A stretch of DNA of 64,000 nt from Desnuesiella massiliensis. Lineage in GTDB: Bacteria; Bacillota; Clostridia; Clostridiales; Clostridiaceae. The stretch lies in assembly GCF_001403615.1 (NCBI RefSeq), contig NZ_LN879456.1, positions 124,001 through 188,000 on the forward strand. Direction: 5' to 3'. A model generated the notes under the pieces. That model made no database searches, had not been told where the DNA came from, and saw nothing but the letters and a program-made list of their open reading frames with translations. The stretch's first letter is position 1, and every line of letters begins with the position of its first letter. The translations under genes were made by a program, and so were the position numbers. This document shows, in pieces, positions 18,018 to 27,048 of the stretch.

Positions 18018-18527
18018 ATTTTTATCATTCATAAGAGAAAATTTAATATCATAGAATAAATCCCCTAAATCATTGGTACAGCCATAATCAATCAAAACTT
18101 TTTCTCCATTTAATATTCCCCAAGAACTAGTAGATATTATATCTTCATAAAGTAAAAAAAATTTTTCATAGAGTTCTGTTAGTTCCTCGAAAGCGTTTTT
18201 TTCAGTTCTTATAATTTTTAAGTCAATATCTTTATTATTAGTTAAGTCACTTAAAGGCACCGCTCTTTTCATAACTATCATTCTAGGTTTGAACCAGATT
18301 ATGGGACAAAGATATTTTTTAAGGTTGTTAGAAGCGTTAGTAAATATATAGTATTCTACTTTATTTTGATATAAACCATCATGGCCCTTAGCAACTTTAA
18401 TAACATAATCATCATTTATAGCATATACTTTTCTGCTGATACCTTGACCTAAGTATACAAATTTTTTTCTTATTTTCTTTTTAGTATACAAATAAATGCT
18501 GTGAAACCACTCTTCATCTGAATGCAT
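17994..18527 (-). CDS. Small protein-kinase-like fold protein
   Basis: 177 aa. Kinase-like marks: a glycine-rich loop (LGQGISRKVY), then YVIKVAKG with the expected ATP-binding lysine, a hinge-like region (PRMIVMKRA), and near the end VLIDYGCTNDLG, which resembles the metal-binding DFG site. The HRD catalytic loop is not evident (a SSWGILNGE segment lies there), so activity is uncertain. It is much smaller than typical kinases. No neighbour suggests a substrate. Confidence 0.5.
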   Translation of the reverse strand: MHSDEEWFHSIYLYTKKKIRKKFVYLGQGISRKVYAINDDYVIKVAKGHDGLYQNKVEYYIFTNASNNLKKYLCPIIWFKPRMIVMKRAVPLSDLTNNKDIDLKIIRTEKNAFEELTELYEKFFLLYEDIISTSSWGILNGEKVLIDYGCTNDLGDLFYDIKFSLMNDKNKGISFNN

Positions 18528-18572
18528 TTCATAATCACTCCCTTTATATAGGATAGACTACATTTGATTAAT

Positions 18573-18621
18573 GCATCTCTAAAAATATACCACTAACCTT
18601 TGGTTTATTATTTTGAGATGC
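18573..18621. repeat. Short degraded copy of the palindromic repeat
   Basis: Inverted arms GCATCTCTAAAAATATACC and GGTTTATTATTTTGAGATGC resemble the ends of the 17070-17351 element (GGCATCTCCAAAAAAATA). The interior is absent. Confidence 0.45.
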
Positions 18622-18687
18622 CTAATATAATTTATGAAATACTTGCTCAGAGGGTTCCGGGTGAACTTATTAAGCTATGTATAAAAA

Positions 18688-18716
18688 GCTTAAGGAATAC
18701 TGATATTTCCTTAAGC
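18688..18716 (-). terminator. Terminator for hydE
   Basis: A perfect 10-bp stem (GCTTAAGGAA / TTCCTTAAGC) sits 15 bp after the hydE stop, with a T run on the minus strand. Confidence 0.8.
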
Positions 18717-18730
18717 CTTAAACATATTAG

Positions 18731-19759
18731 TTATCTATGTGATTTTCTAAATCCTTTATCCTCACCTATGGTACGATTAATACTTTTGATTTTACCAGTA
18801 ATACAGCCTCTACAATGGGCAGGGGTATCGCCAGTACAAATCTTTCCTGGGTAAAGGGCATATAATTTTCTATACTCACCTTCAGTTACATTAGGCATAA
18901 CTACATTGGCTCCACTTTGCAAAGCTAATAGTCTGCCGTTTTTATTTAAGGTTTCCATAGCGGTGGTAGCTGGAATATTAGAGTCTGGAAGAAGCAGTCT
19001 AGTTAAGGCCATTACCTTTCTTGCCATATCAAAGGTACCACCAGCTTCCTTGGATAATGGAGTATCTTCATTAGGTATAAAAGGGCCAATACCTACCATA
19101 TCTGCGTCTATGCTTTTAAAAAACAAAATGTCTTCAGCTAAGGAGTCAATAGTCTGATTAGGTAAGCCTACTAAGGAGCCTGTACCTACCTCATAACCTA
19201 GTTCTTTTAGATCCTTTAAGCATCTTTTTCTTTCATCATGACTCATGCCAGGGTCAAGGTCCTCATATAAATTTTTATCTGTGGTTTCAATTCTAATTAA
19301 AAATCTGTCCCCACCCGCTTCTTTAAAGGCTTTATATTCTTCATATGGTCTCTCTCCAATGCTCAAGGTTACGGCTACATCAAGCTTTTTTATCTCTTTT
19401 AAAATGTTTATAAGTCTTTCCTTTGTAAAATAATCATCTTCTCCCCCTTGGAGCACAAGGGTTTTGTAGCCATAACTAACGGCCTTACTAGCAAAATTTA
19501 TAATTTCCTCTTCTGTTAATCTATATCTACTAAGGTTTTTATTGTCTCTTCTCAAGCCACAATAAAGGCAATTTCTCTTACATATATTAGTGAATTCAAT
19601 GAGACCTCTAAGATGAACCTCATCACCAACATACTTTTTTCTAACCCTATCTGCAGCTTTAAAAATCTCTTCATCAAATTCATTATAGGATAATAAAGCA
19701 ACTAGTTCACTTTTTTCTAAATCATGAGTATTCTCGGCTTTATTAATTATTTCTAACAT
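18731..19759 (-). CDS. hydE: [FeFe]-hydrogenase H-cluster radical SAM maturase HydE
   Basis: 342 aa from the ATG at 19759, which has a perfect AAGGAGG site. The frame extends to 19789, but that extra piece falls in the repeat element. Radical SAM cluster motif CKRNCLYCG near residue 60, VLQGGEDDYF, GDRFLIRIETT and GIGPFIPNEDTPL are typical of HydE. It acts with HydF and HydG to build the H-cluster of [FeFe]-hydrogenase and so marks a hydrogen-producing anaerobe. hydF and hydG are not in the window. Confidence 0.93.
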   Translation of the reverse strand: MLEIINKAENTHDLEKSELVALLSYNEFDEEIFKAADRVRKKYVGDEVHLRGLIEFTNICKRNCLYCGLRRDNKNLSRYRLTEEEIINFASKAVSYGYKTLVLQGGEDDYFTKERLINILKEIKKLDVAVTLSIGERPYEEYKAFKEAGGDRFLIRIETTDKNLYEDLDPGMSHDERKRCLKDLKELGYEVGTGSLVGLPNQTIDSLAEDILFFKSIDADMVGIGPFIPNEDTPLSKEAGGTFDMARKVMALTRLLLPDSNIPATTAMETLNKNGRLLALQSGANVVMPNVTEGEYRKLYALYPGKICTGDTPAHCRGCITGKIKSINRTIGEDKGFRKSHR

Positions 19760-19774
19760 AATATCCTCCTTAAA

Positions 19775-19826
19775 TTTAGGCACCTCCAAAAAAATAACTA
19801 GTTATTTTTTACGATGCCTTAAGGCA
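19775..19826. repeat. Internally deleted copy of the palindromic repeat
   Basis: The left end (TTAGGCACCTCC then A7 TAACTAGT) joins directly to the right end (TAGTTATTTTTTACGATGCC). This is the outer 25 bp of each side of the 17070-17351 element with nothing between. It lies just upstream of the hydE ribosome site. Confidence 0.75.
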
Positions 19827-20044
19827 TTTTCTAGTTTATTTTATCAAAAAAAATCGAATATAGCAATTATAAGAGGAGAGAGCTTAGAGGATATATAAAA
19901 CTTTTAAGGAATCATAAGGAAAATTAGGAAATTTATTTTTTCTTAGTATTTTTTCATATAAAATTGTTTATTGCTATACTATATGGTAGAATTTAATTGT
20001 GAATTTAATATATTTAATCATATTATGGTAAGGTGGGTGTATAA

Positions 20045-22612
20045 ATGAACTATAAAAGAAGCTTAATTGCAATTACTTTAGGAGTAATATTATTTTTAAA
20101 TATATTTAGTCCAAGCATAAATTTAAAAGTCAATGCCTTGACTATTCCTAAGGATACAATTTTTAAGAAGAATGAATTTAGAGGAGTTTGGATAGCTACA
20201 GTGGACAATGTGAATTGGCCGTCAAAGGCTGGATTAAGTTCAACAACACAGAAGCAAGAGCTTAGTGCCATGTATGATGAAATTAAGAACATGTCAATGA
20301 ATGCTGTAATTTTTCAAGTTAGAGCTAAGGGAGATGCTTTTTATCCCTCTAATTATGCGCCTTGGTCTAAGTATTTAACTGGAACCTTGGGAAATAATCC
20401 GGGCTATGATCCTCTTAAGTTTGCTTTAGAGGAAGCACATAAAAGGAATCTAGAATTCCATGCTTGGTTTAATCCCTTTAGAATCGCCACAGAATCTAAT
20501 TTTGACAAAAACCTATATTTAAGTGCATTACCTTCAGGAAGTCCTTTAAAGAACCACGGTGAATGGATTGTAAATTATGAAGGATATCATTGGATAAATC
20601 CAGGTATTCCTGAAGCTAGGCAATATGTTATAGATACCATTTTAGAGGTAGTTAATAATTATAACATAGATGCAGTGCACTTGGATGATTATTTTTATCC
20701 CTATCCTAAAAATAATGTTCAATTTCCTGATGAAAAAGAATTTAGCACTTATGGCAGTGGCTATAAAGATATAGGAGATTGGAGAAGAGATAATATAAAC
20801 AACTTTTTAAAGGAACTTTCATCAAAAATAAAGCAGCAAAAATCCCAGGTGAAATTTGGAGTTAGTCCCTTTGGTATCTGGAGAAATAAAAACGCTGAGG
20901 CTCCTAATGGATCAGAGACTAATGGGCTTACCAGTTATAATGCTACCTACGCAGATTCTTTAAAATGGGTAAATGAAAATTATATAGATTACATAATACC
21001 TCAAATATATTGGAGTTTTGGCTACTCTATTGCTGATTATGAGAAACTAATAAATTGGTGGACTCAGCAATTAAAAGATAAGAAAACTCAACTTTATATT
21101 GGACATGCAGCCTATAAAATAGGGGACGGATCTTCGGGACAACCTTGGTTAAATGAGGAGGAAATTCCAAATCAAATAAGATATAACAGAACCTTCGATG
21201 TGATTAAAGGAAGCGCCTTTTTCAGTGTAAAAGATTTGACTTTAAATAAACTAGGGATTAAGGACAAATTAAAAAATGATTTGTATAAATATCCTTCCCT
21301 TGTTCCAAATGTAAGCAATATTAGCTCTCAAAAGCCAACCTCTCCTAATTTAAATGCTGTTTTAACAACAGGTAACGGTATAGAGTTAAGCTGGAAAGAT
21401 GATAATGCTAATACGGATTATTATGTTATCTACAGAAGCGAAGTAGGACAGTCTTTAGATACGGAAAATCCTGCTCATATTTTAGCTCTATTAAGAAAAG
21501 ATAGTTTATCTTCTTTAAAATTTTTGGATACTAAAATAGAGTCCAATAAGTTATATAATTATGCTGTTGCTGCAGTAAATAGAGCCGATGTAGAAAGTAA
21601 TCCTAGCAATATTTCTTCAAATAGCAGTGTAACTATAAATTCTATAAATGCGGACAAACCGTCTCCTCAGAGAACCTATACTAATATAAATATTAATGCT
21701 AATGCTACAGGAAAAAATTTATCCTATAGATTCTCTATTTCTGATGGTAGTTCCTGGAATGTAGTTCAGCCTTATTCAACCTCTGCAAATTATAAATGGA
21801 CACCTTCAAAACCAGGTAATTATACCATTAAAGTTGATGTAAAAGAAGGTGGATCTACTAAAGATTATGATGCAAGCATGATATTAAATTATTATGTTCA
21901 AGGAGATATAAAAATATTTATAGACCCTGGTCATGGAGGTAAAGATCCAGGCTCTATAGGTTTTAGCAAGACTCAGGAGAAGGATTTAAATCTATCTATA
22001 GCAAAAAAGCTATACAATACTCTTTCAGGCTATGGCTTTGAGGTTTTAATGTCTAGAAGTGATGACCTCTTCGTGGAATTAAGTGATATAGCTTCTATGG
22101 CTAACAGCAACAATGCAGATATTTTTATATCCATACATCAAAATTCCTTTTCAGATCCTAATGCTAATGGTATAGAGACTTACCATTATTCTGGTAATAA
22201 TAAAGGACAGGCCTTGGCCGATAAGGTGCAAGATAATCTAATTAAAAATACTGGGGCTAGAAATAGAGGAGTAAAAACTGCTAATTTTGTAGTACTTAGA
22301 GAAACTAAAATGCCTGCTATACTTGTAGAGTGCGGTTTTATAACTAATGAGCAAGAAGAAGGAAAGATTAAGACTGATAGCTATCAGGATAAGATCGTTT
22401 CATCCATTGTTAGTGGAGTAAAAGAATACTTTAATATAGGCAGTGAGGATGTAAATAAGGATGGTAAAGTAGATATTCTAGATTTAACTGCTATAGCAGC
22501 TAATTTTAATATAAATAGCACACATCCTAATTGGAATAAAACTTTAGACTTAAATAATGATAATGCTATTGATATATTTGATTTAGTTTTAGTAGCCAAA
22601 AAGATAAGTTAA
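20045..22612 (+). CDS. Secreted wall hydrolase: GHL10 glycosyl hydrolase, FN3-like domain, amidase_3 and dockerin
   Basis: 855 aa. Order: signal peptide (about 1-32), GHL10/DUF187 glycosyl hydrolase (about 45-400; FRGVWIATVDNVNWP, HAWFNPFR, VHLDDYFYPYP), a fibronectin-III-like region (about 440-530), a Tyr-rich beta domain (about 540-625), zinc N-acetylmuramoyl-L-alanine amidase (about 630-800; FIDPGHGGKDPG, SIHQNS, VECGF), and a C-terminal type I dockerin with two calcium loops (DVNKDGKVD, DLNNDNAID). The amidase strips stem peptides. GHL10 proteins such as E. coli DigH cut stripped glycan. The dockerin would dock on a cohesin partner not seen here. Confidence 0.9.
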   Translation: MNYKRSLIAITLGVILFLNIFSPSINLKVNALTIPKDTIFKKNEFRGVWIATVDNVNWPSKAGLSSTTQKQELSAMYDEIKNMSMNAVIFQVRAKGDAFYPSNYAPWSKYLTGTLGNNPGYDPLKFALEEAHKRNLEFHAWFNPFRIATESNFDKNLYLSALPSGSPLKNHGEWIVNYEGYHWINPGIPEARQYVIDTILEVVNNYNIDAVHLDDYFYPYPKNNVQFPDEKEFSTYGSGYKDIGDWRRDNINNFLKELSSKIKQQKSQVKFGVSPFGIWRNKNAEAPNGSETNGLTSYNATYADSLKWVNENYIDYIIPQIYWSFGYSIADYEKLINWWTQQLKDKKTQLYIGHAAYKIGDGSSGQPWLNEEEIPNQIRYNRTFDVIKGSAFFSVKDLTLNKLGIKDKLKNDLYKYPSLVPNVSNISSQKPTSPNLNAVLTTGNGIELSWKDDNANTDYYVIYRSEVGQSLDTENPAHILALLRKDSLSSLKFLDTKIESNKLYNYAVAAVNRADVESNPSNISSNSSVTINSINADKPSPQRTYTNININANATGKNLSYRFSISDGSSWNVVQPYSTSANYKWTPSKPGNYTIKVDVKEGGSTKDYDASMILNYYVQGDIKIFIDPGHGGKDPGSIGFSKTQEKDLNLSIAKKLYNTLSGYGFEVLMSRSDDLFVELSDIASMANSNNADIFISIHQNSFSDPNANGIETYHYSGNNKGQALADKVQDNLIKNTGARNRGVKTANFVVLRETKMPAILVECGFITNEQEEGKIKTDSYQDKIVSSIVSGVKEYFNIGSEDVNKDGKVDILDLTAIAANFNINSTHPNWNKTLDLNNDNAIDIFDLVLVAKKIS

Positions 22613-22634
22613 AAATTTATTGGCATTTAAAGTG

Positions 22635-22663
22635 TTGACAAGTATTGTATAGTATGATACGGT
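22635..22663 (+). promoter_or_regulatory. Probable promoter of the tyrS T-box transcript
   Basis: A consensus TTGACA (22635-22640) with TACGGT at 17 bp spacing as a weak -10. TATGAT lies nearer, at a short spacing. Confidence 0.45.
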
Positions 22664-22689
22664 ATATTAAAAGCTAATATATTAAAAAG

Positions 22690-22972
22690 CGATGATGAGA
22701 AGAGTAAAAATGTATTTTCTTTTACAGAGAGCACCCGTTAGCTGAGAGGGGCATTGAGAAACCTTTTGAATACATCTCTGAGCTGTTCACCAAACCTTCC
22801 TTAGGAAGTAGTAGGCTGATTTCGGTTGCCTTGCATCCGTTATAATGCTAGAGTATCGTGCAATAGCACTGTACTTAAAAAGGTTAGTACTGTGAAGTAT
22901 TAATAAACTGAGGTGGTACCGCGAAGTTATTCTCTCGTCCTCAAACGTAAGTTTGAGGGCGGGAGTTTTTTA
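22690..22972 (+). promoter_or_regulatory. T-box riboswitch for tyrosine upstream of tyrS
   Basis: The conserved T-box sequence AACTGAGGTGGTACCGCG is at about 22907-22924. Upstream is a long Stem I region with the purine-rich AGAGAG start and a specifier segment GAATACATC, whose TAC codon (22771-22773) reads tyrosine. Downstream is the terminator, which competes with the antiterminator. Uncharged tRNA-Tyr stabilises antitermination and raises tyrS expression (family knowledge). Confidence 0.92.
22932..22972 (+). terminator. T-box attenuator terminator
   Basis: A 15-bp stem with G-U pairs (CTCTCGTCCTCAAAC with GTTTGAGGGCGGGAG), GTAA loop and a following T7 run. Confidence 0.9.
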
Positions 22973-23090
22973 TTTTATAACAAATAATAGGTCAGACTGC
23001 AGCTGACCTATTATAATGTTTTATATAATTTAAAAATTATAAGCATAGATAAACAATATAAATAAATCGCTATTTTTAGGAGGAATTTTA

Positions 23091-24299
23091 ATGATTAGTA
23101 TAGATGAACAAATAAAAATAATTTCAAAAGGAGCAGCGGAAATAATAGATATTCAGGATTTAAGGAAAAAATTAGAACAATCAATTAAAGAAAATAGACC
23201 CTTAACAGTAAAATTAGGATTAGATCCTACAGCCCCTGATATTCACTTAGGTCATTCCGTGGTTTTAAGAAAGATAAGACAAATGCAGGATTTAGGCCAT
23301 AAGGCTATTATTATAATAGGGGATTTCACCGGAATGATAGGGGATCCCACAGGTAAATCCAAGGCTAGAAAGCAGCTAAGCAAAGAAGAAGTTTTAATAA
23401 ATGCTAAGACCTACGAAGAACAGATATTTAAAATACTGCGCAAAGATAGCACAGAAGTGAGATTTAACAGCGAATGGTTATCTAAGATGAATTTTAGAGA
23501 TGTCATAGATTTAGCTTCAAAGTATACTGTAGCAAGAATGCTTGAAAGAGAGGATTTTAAGAATAGATTTGACAATAATTTAAGTGTAGGCATACATGAA
23601 TTTTTCTATCCCTTAATGCAAGCTTATGACTCTGTGTGTATTAAAGCTGATATTGAATTAGGAGGCACTGACCAAAGATTTAATGTTTTAATGGGAAGAA
23701 CCATTCAAAAGGATTATGGAATGGAAAGCCAAGTAGCATTATTCATGCCTTTGCTTGAGGGTACCGATGGCAAAGAAAAAATGAGCAAGAGCTTAGGAAA
23801 CTATATAGGAATTAATGAGGATCCTAAAGACATATACGGTAAGGCCATGTCTATTCCAGATTCTATGATAATAAAGTACTTTGAATTAACCACAGATATA
23901 CATCCAGATACAATAAATGAAATAAAAAATAGGCTAGAAAATGGTAAAGCTAATCCTAGGGATATTAAAATGGAATTAGCAAAGGAAGTAGTTAAGTTGT
24001 ACCATGGAGAAGAACAGGCAGAAGCAGCTGAAGAGTATTTTAAAAAGGTATTTCAATGTAAGGAGATACCTAAAGAGCTTCCAAGTATTAGTCTATCTCA
24101 AAGCAATATAGGGGATGTGAGAGATATAATAAATATCATAACCTCAACAGGGTTAACAGGAAGTAAAAGTGAGGCAAGAAGATTATTATCTCAAGGAGCA
24201 ATAAAGTTAAATAATGAAAAAATCACTGAAAATATGCAAATAGAAGAAGAGTGTATTTTACAGGTAGGGAAGAAGAATTTCTTAAAAATTACTTTATAA
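23091..24299 (+). CDS. tyrS: Tyrosyl-tRNA synthetase
   Basis: 402 aa class Ic enzyme of the TyrRZ-like long type. Seen: HIGH-type HLGHSVVL, GDFTGMIGDP, the GGTDQRFN tRNA/Tyr pocket, KMSKS-type EKMSKSLGN, and a C-terminal S4 RNA-binding domain (SEARRLLSQGAIKLN). It charges tRNA-Tyr. Expression is controlled by the T-box directly upstream. AGGAGG site before ATG 23091. Confidence 0.97.
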   Translation: MISIDEQIKIISKGAAEIIDIQDLRKKLEQSIKENRPLTVKLGLDPTAPDIHLGHSVVLRKIRQMQDLGHKAIIIIGDFTGMIGDPTGKSKARKQLSKEEVLINAKTYEEQIFKILRKDSTEVRFNSEWLSKMNFRDVIDLASKYTVARMLEREDFKNRFDNNLSVGIHEFFYPLMQAYDSVCIKADIELGGTDQRFNVLMGRTIQKDYGMESQVALFMPLLEGTDGKEKMSKSLGNYIGINEDPKDIYGKAMSIPDSMIIKYFELTTDIHPDTINEIKNRLENGKANPRDIKMELAKEVVKLYHGEEQAEAAEEYFKKVFQCKEIPKELPSISLSQSNIGDVRDIINIITSTGLTGSKSEARRLLSQGAIKLNNEKITENMQIEEECILQVGKKNFLKITL

Positions 24300-24335
24300 T
24301 AAATAAAAACTACTTTAATTGTGAACTGTGAATTG

Positions 24336-24361
24336 AAAAAAGCGACCAACGTCGCTTTTTT
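24336..24361. terminator. Bidirectional terminator
   Basis: A perfect stem (AAAAAAGCGAC / GTCGCTTTTTT) with loop CAAC, between tyrS and the convergent gene. Confidence 0.9.
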
Positions 24362-24383
24362 CTTAAATTATGTTAAGAGATAA

Positions 24384-26195
24384 TTAGTAAATAAACTTCC
24401 TTCTAACATCATCTAAATTAACTTTATTTAAATCATCCACCACCTCTAAGATTCCAAGTAATTGACCATCCTTAATAATCCCTAAGGTGCTTGTAATATC
24501 TCTTGTGAAATTTAAATTAATTATATCTTTCTTTCCTTTAAAGGAAAGGATGTTTTTTGATGAATCAATATCAAATAAATAGTAGGTTCCTTCTACATTA
24601 TCAAAGTTACGTAAGTCTATAGTCAGCTTTGTATTTAAACCTTTGTTAAGCACAGTGACTATAGGATCAAATTCATATCCTTGACCTTTTATTGAAATAG
24701 ACTGTCCATCTTTATCTATCTTTGCGAGTTTAACTAGTTTTTCAGTGGGGGCCTTTGTAATATCATCTCCATAGATGCTTTTCTTATCATTTTCTGGAGC
24801 GGGAGAAAACATACTTCCTCCTGTGCTGCAGCAGCTCCCTCCCTGGGAAGGGGGTATATCTTCAGATTTAGAGGTATCAACAGTATCCAGATTATCTACT
24901 ACTTTAATAACTCCTCTGATCATTCCCATCCAACAACTAAAGTTAATATCCTGATCTTTAGGAGTAAATTCTATTATATTTTCTCCGCTCTTTAACTTTT
25001 GCTGTTTATTTAAAGCAGGGACAACTATGGCATTGTTACAAGAATTAAGCTGTTTGCCGTCAATAACCCATTTTACAGGAGTATTCTTCTTTACATATAT
25101 CACATTTGGAGTATAGCCTCTATTGTCTGCGGTCATATTAACTATTTGCACACCGTCTTGTAATGTAGCCTTATATCCAGAAGGAGACTTATTTGAAGAA
25201 AGAGAATTATTACTTTTTAAAGAAGCCATAGCAACCATTGGGTTTAAATTTATACCAAATAGGGCAAAACCTCTATTACTCATTATAATACCTAATATAA
25301 TCACAAGAATTCCACTGAATTTCAATATTTTTTTAGTATAGCCTTTTGCTAACAATCCAGAAATAGCTCCGAAGGTTAGCATTAAAGGTACGGTACCTAA
25401 GGAGAAGAGAAACATTGAAAGAGCGCCCTTTAAGGCACTTCCAGTACCTAAAGCATATAATTGCATGGTTTGCAAGGGTCCGCAGGGCATAAGGCCATTA
25501 AGTAGACCTACTACAAAGGGAGCTTTAGAGTTTTTCTTCATAGAACAAGAGGACCAGGGAAGCTTTATGCTTATAGATTTAAAGAATTTAAAGCCATAAA
25601 GATTTAGTCCCATGATAACCATGAAAATCCCAGCGACAAGCTGAATAATACCCTTAGTAAAAATTGATAAAGAAAAAACAGAGCCTAAAGCACCTATTAA
25701 TCCCCCTAAAATAGTATAAGATACAATTCTGCCTATATTGTATTGAAGGGCTGGTATCATCGCTTGAAATTTATTTTCTCCCTTATAGGATAAGCTTTGA
25801 GAAAGCATTATTCCGCCGCACATTCCTACACAGTGGATAGAGGTAAGTGCTCCTATGATAAAAAGCATTATATAACCTGCTCCACTCAGTTTTGATTCCA
25901 TATCAAAGCCTTGGGTAATTCTGCTAAGCATAATGATTGCAAGGGCAATAATTAAAATTCCTAAAAACTTAAATTCTTTAGAATCATTAAGAGAATATCC
26001 AGATTTCTTAATAGAGTTCTTGATTTGATCTAAGCTGCATGAATCATCTTCATATTCTACTAGCACCTTGCTTTCTTTGTGACTGGCCATGGCGTTTATA
26101 ACGCCCTTATTTTTTTTAATTTCATTTTCAACTTTTTTTTCACAGGAGTTACAAGTCATATCATATACTTTTACATTAACTTTTCTAACACTCAT
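24384..26195 (-). CDS. Metal-handling membrane protein: HMA domain, DsbD/UreH-like (TauE/SafE) core and cupredoxin-like tail
   Basis: 603 aa from the ATG at 26195 (GGAGG site); the upstream extension to 26276 lacks a site. Order: heavy-metal-associated domain (DMTCNSCEKKV), six to seven membrane segments with the paired SIHCVGMCGG and NGLMPCGPLQ cysteine motifs of the UreH/DsbD-like family, a cupredoxin-like domain (about 360-450; conserved SCNN and FSCWMGM), and a C-terminal Ser/Cys linker and beta domain. Such proteins are thought to move metal or electrons across the membrane; copper is the most likely cargo. csoR-copA lie 36 kb away. Confidence 0.8.
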   Translation of the reverse strand: MSVRKVNVKVYDMTCNSCEKKVENEIKKNKGVINAMASHKESKVLVEYEDDSCSLDQIKNSIKKSGYSLNDSKEFKFLGILIIALAIIMLSRITQGFDMESKLSGAGYIMLFIIGALTSIHCVGMCGGIMLSQSLSYKGENKFQAMIPALQYNIGRIVSYTILGGLIGALGSVFSLSIFTKGIIQLVAGIFMVIMGLNLYGFKFFKSISIKLPWSSCSMKKNSKAPFVVGLLNGLMPCGPLQTMQLYALGTGSALKGALSMFLFSLGTVPLMLTFGAISGLLAKGYTKKILKFSGILVIILGIIMSNRGFALFGINLNPMVAMASLKSNNSLSSNKSPSGYKATLQDGVQIVNMTADNRGYTPNVIYVKKNTPVKWVIDGKQLNSCNNAIVVPALNKQQKLKSGENIIEFTPKDQDINFSCWMGMIRGVIKVVDNLDTVDTSKSEDIPPSQGGSCCSTGGSMFSPAPENDKKSIYGDDITKAPTEKLVKLAKIDKDGQSISIKGQGYEFDPIVTVLNKGLNTKLTIDLRNFDNVEGTYYLFDIDSSKNILSFKGKKDIINLNFTRDITSTLGIIKDGQLLGILEVVDDLNKVNLDDVRRKFIY

Positions 26196-26297
26196 AAAAT
26201 ACCTCCAAAACTTTAATAAGTTTAATCCAATGTATAGTATATTAAGTATATGTGTAGAAACTATGAAGAAGTGCAATTAATTATTTATATATATAAT

Positions 26298-26328
26298 AAA
26301 AAGAGACCTTTACATAAGATCTCTTTTT
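26298..26328 (-). terminator. Terminator after pssA
   Basis: Stem AAAAAGAGA / TCTCTTTTT just past the pssA stop, with a T run on the minus strand. Confidence 0.7.
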
Positions 26329-26334
26329 AAAGAA

Positions 26335-26853
26335 TTATCTCTTTCTTAATTTTAGCTTGGAAATCATCAAATAAGACAGTACGAAGGCTAATATTATACC
26401 AAAGTTGCATATTAAAGGCTTTCTAGCTGGTATCAAAGCATAAAGAGCAAGAAAGGTTCCAGCTATGGTTATTGGTATTCCAGTAAATACTCCATCAAAG
26501 CTTGAAATATTATATCTAGCTAACCTATAAGCTCCTGCTATAGGGAATAGCAATAGAGGTAAAAATCCCATCAACCCAAAATTTCTTAAACTATAAATGT
26601 TAAAGATTAAAACTGCGGGAGCAACTCCAAAGGATACAAGATCGCTTAAAGAGTCTAATTCTTTTCCTATTTCGCTAGAAACATTGAGGGCCCTAGCTAT
26701 TCTTCCATCATACCTATCAATAATACCTGCAAATATTATAAATAAGCTTGCTAAAGCATAATTACCTTCAAAAGTCATTATAAGAGATATTATTCCACAG
26801 GATAGATTGCTTAAAGTCAGCAGATTGGGTATTGAATTTTTTAAGTTTTTCAT
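26335..26853 (-). CDS. pssA: CDP-diacylglycerol-serine O-phosphatidyltransferase
   Basis: 172 aa, close to the Gram-positive PssA length. It carries the CDP-alcohol phosphotransferase signature D-x2-DG-x2-AR-x8-G-x3-D-x3-D (from DRYDGRIAR to LDSLSD) and about five membrane segments. It makes phosphatidylserine from CDP-diacylglycerol and L-serine in the cytoplasmic membrane. No psd gene is adjacent. It marks the left chromosomal flank of the tail locus. Confidence 0.92.
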   Translation of the reverse strand: MKNLKNSIPNLLTLSNLSCGIISLIMTFEGNYALASLFIIFAGIIDRYDGRIARALNVSSEIGKELDSLSDLVSFGVAPAVLIFNIYSLRNFGLMGFLPLLLFPIAGAYRLARYNISSFDGVFTGIPITIAGTFLALYALIPARKPLICNFGIILAFVLSYLMISKLKLRKR

Positions 26854-27048
26854 AATAACATCCCCCTGTTAATTAATATTCAAATATATATTATATAACA
26901 AAAGTTCATATAATACAAATATCTGCACAGTTAGTTAAAAAAATATCTTATTAAGGGCTCTACTTTATTATAGAATATTATTCTTAATAGTTAAAGATGA
27001 TTACATTACAAAATAAGATTTTAATCTTACATTTTTGTAAGGATTGAA

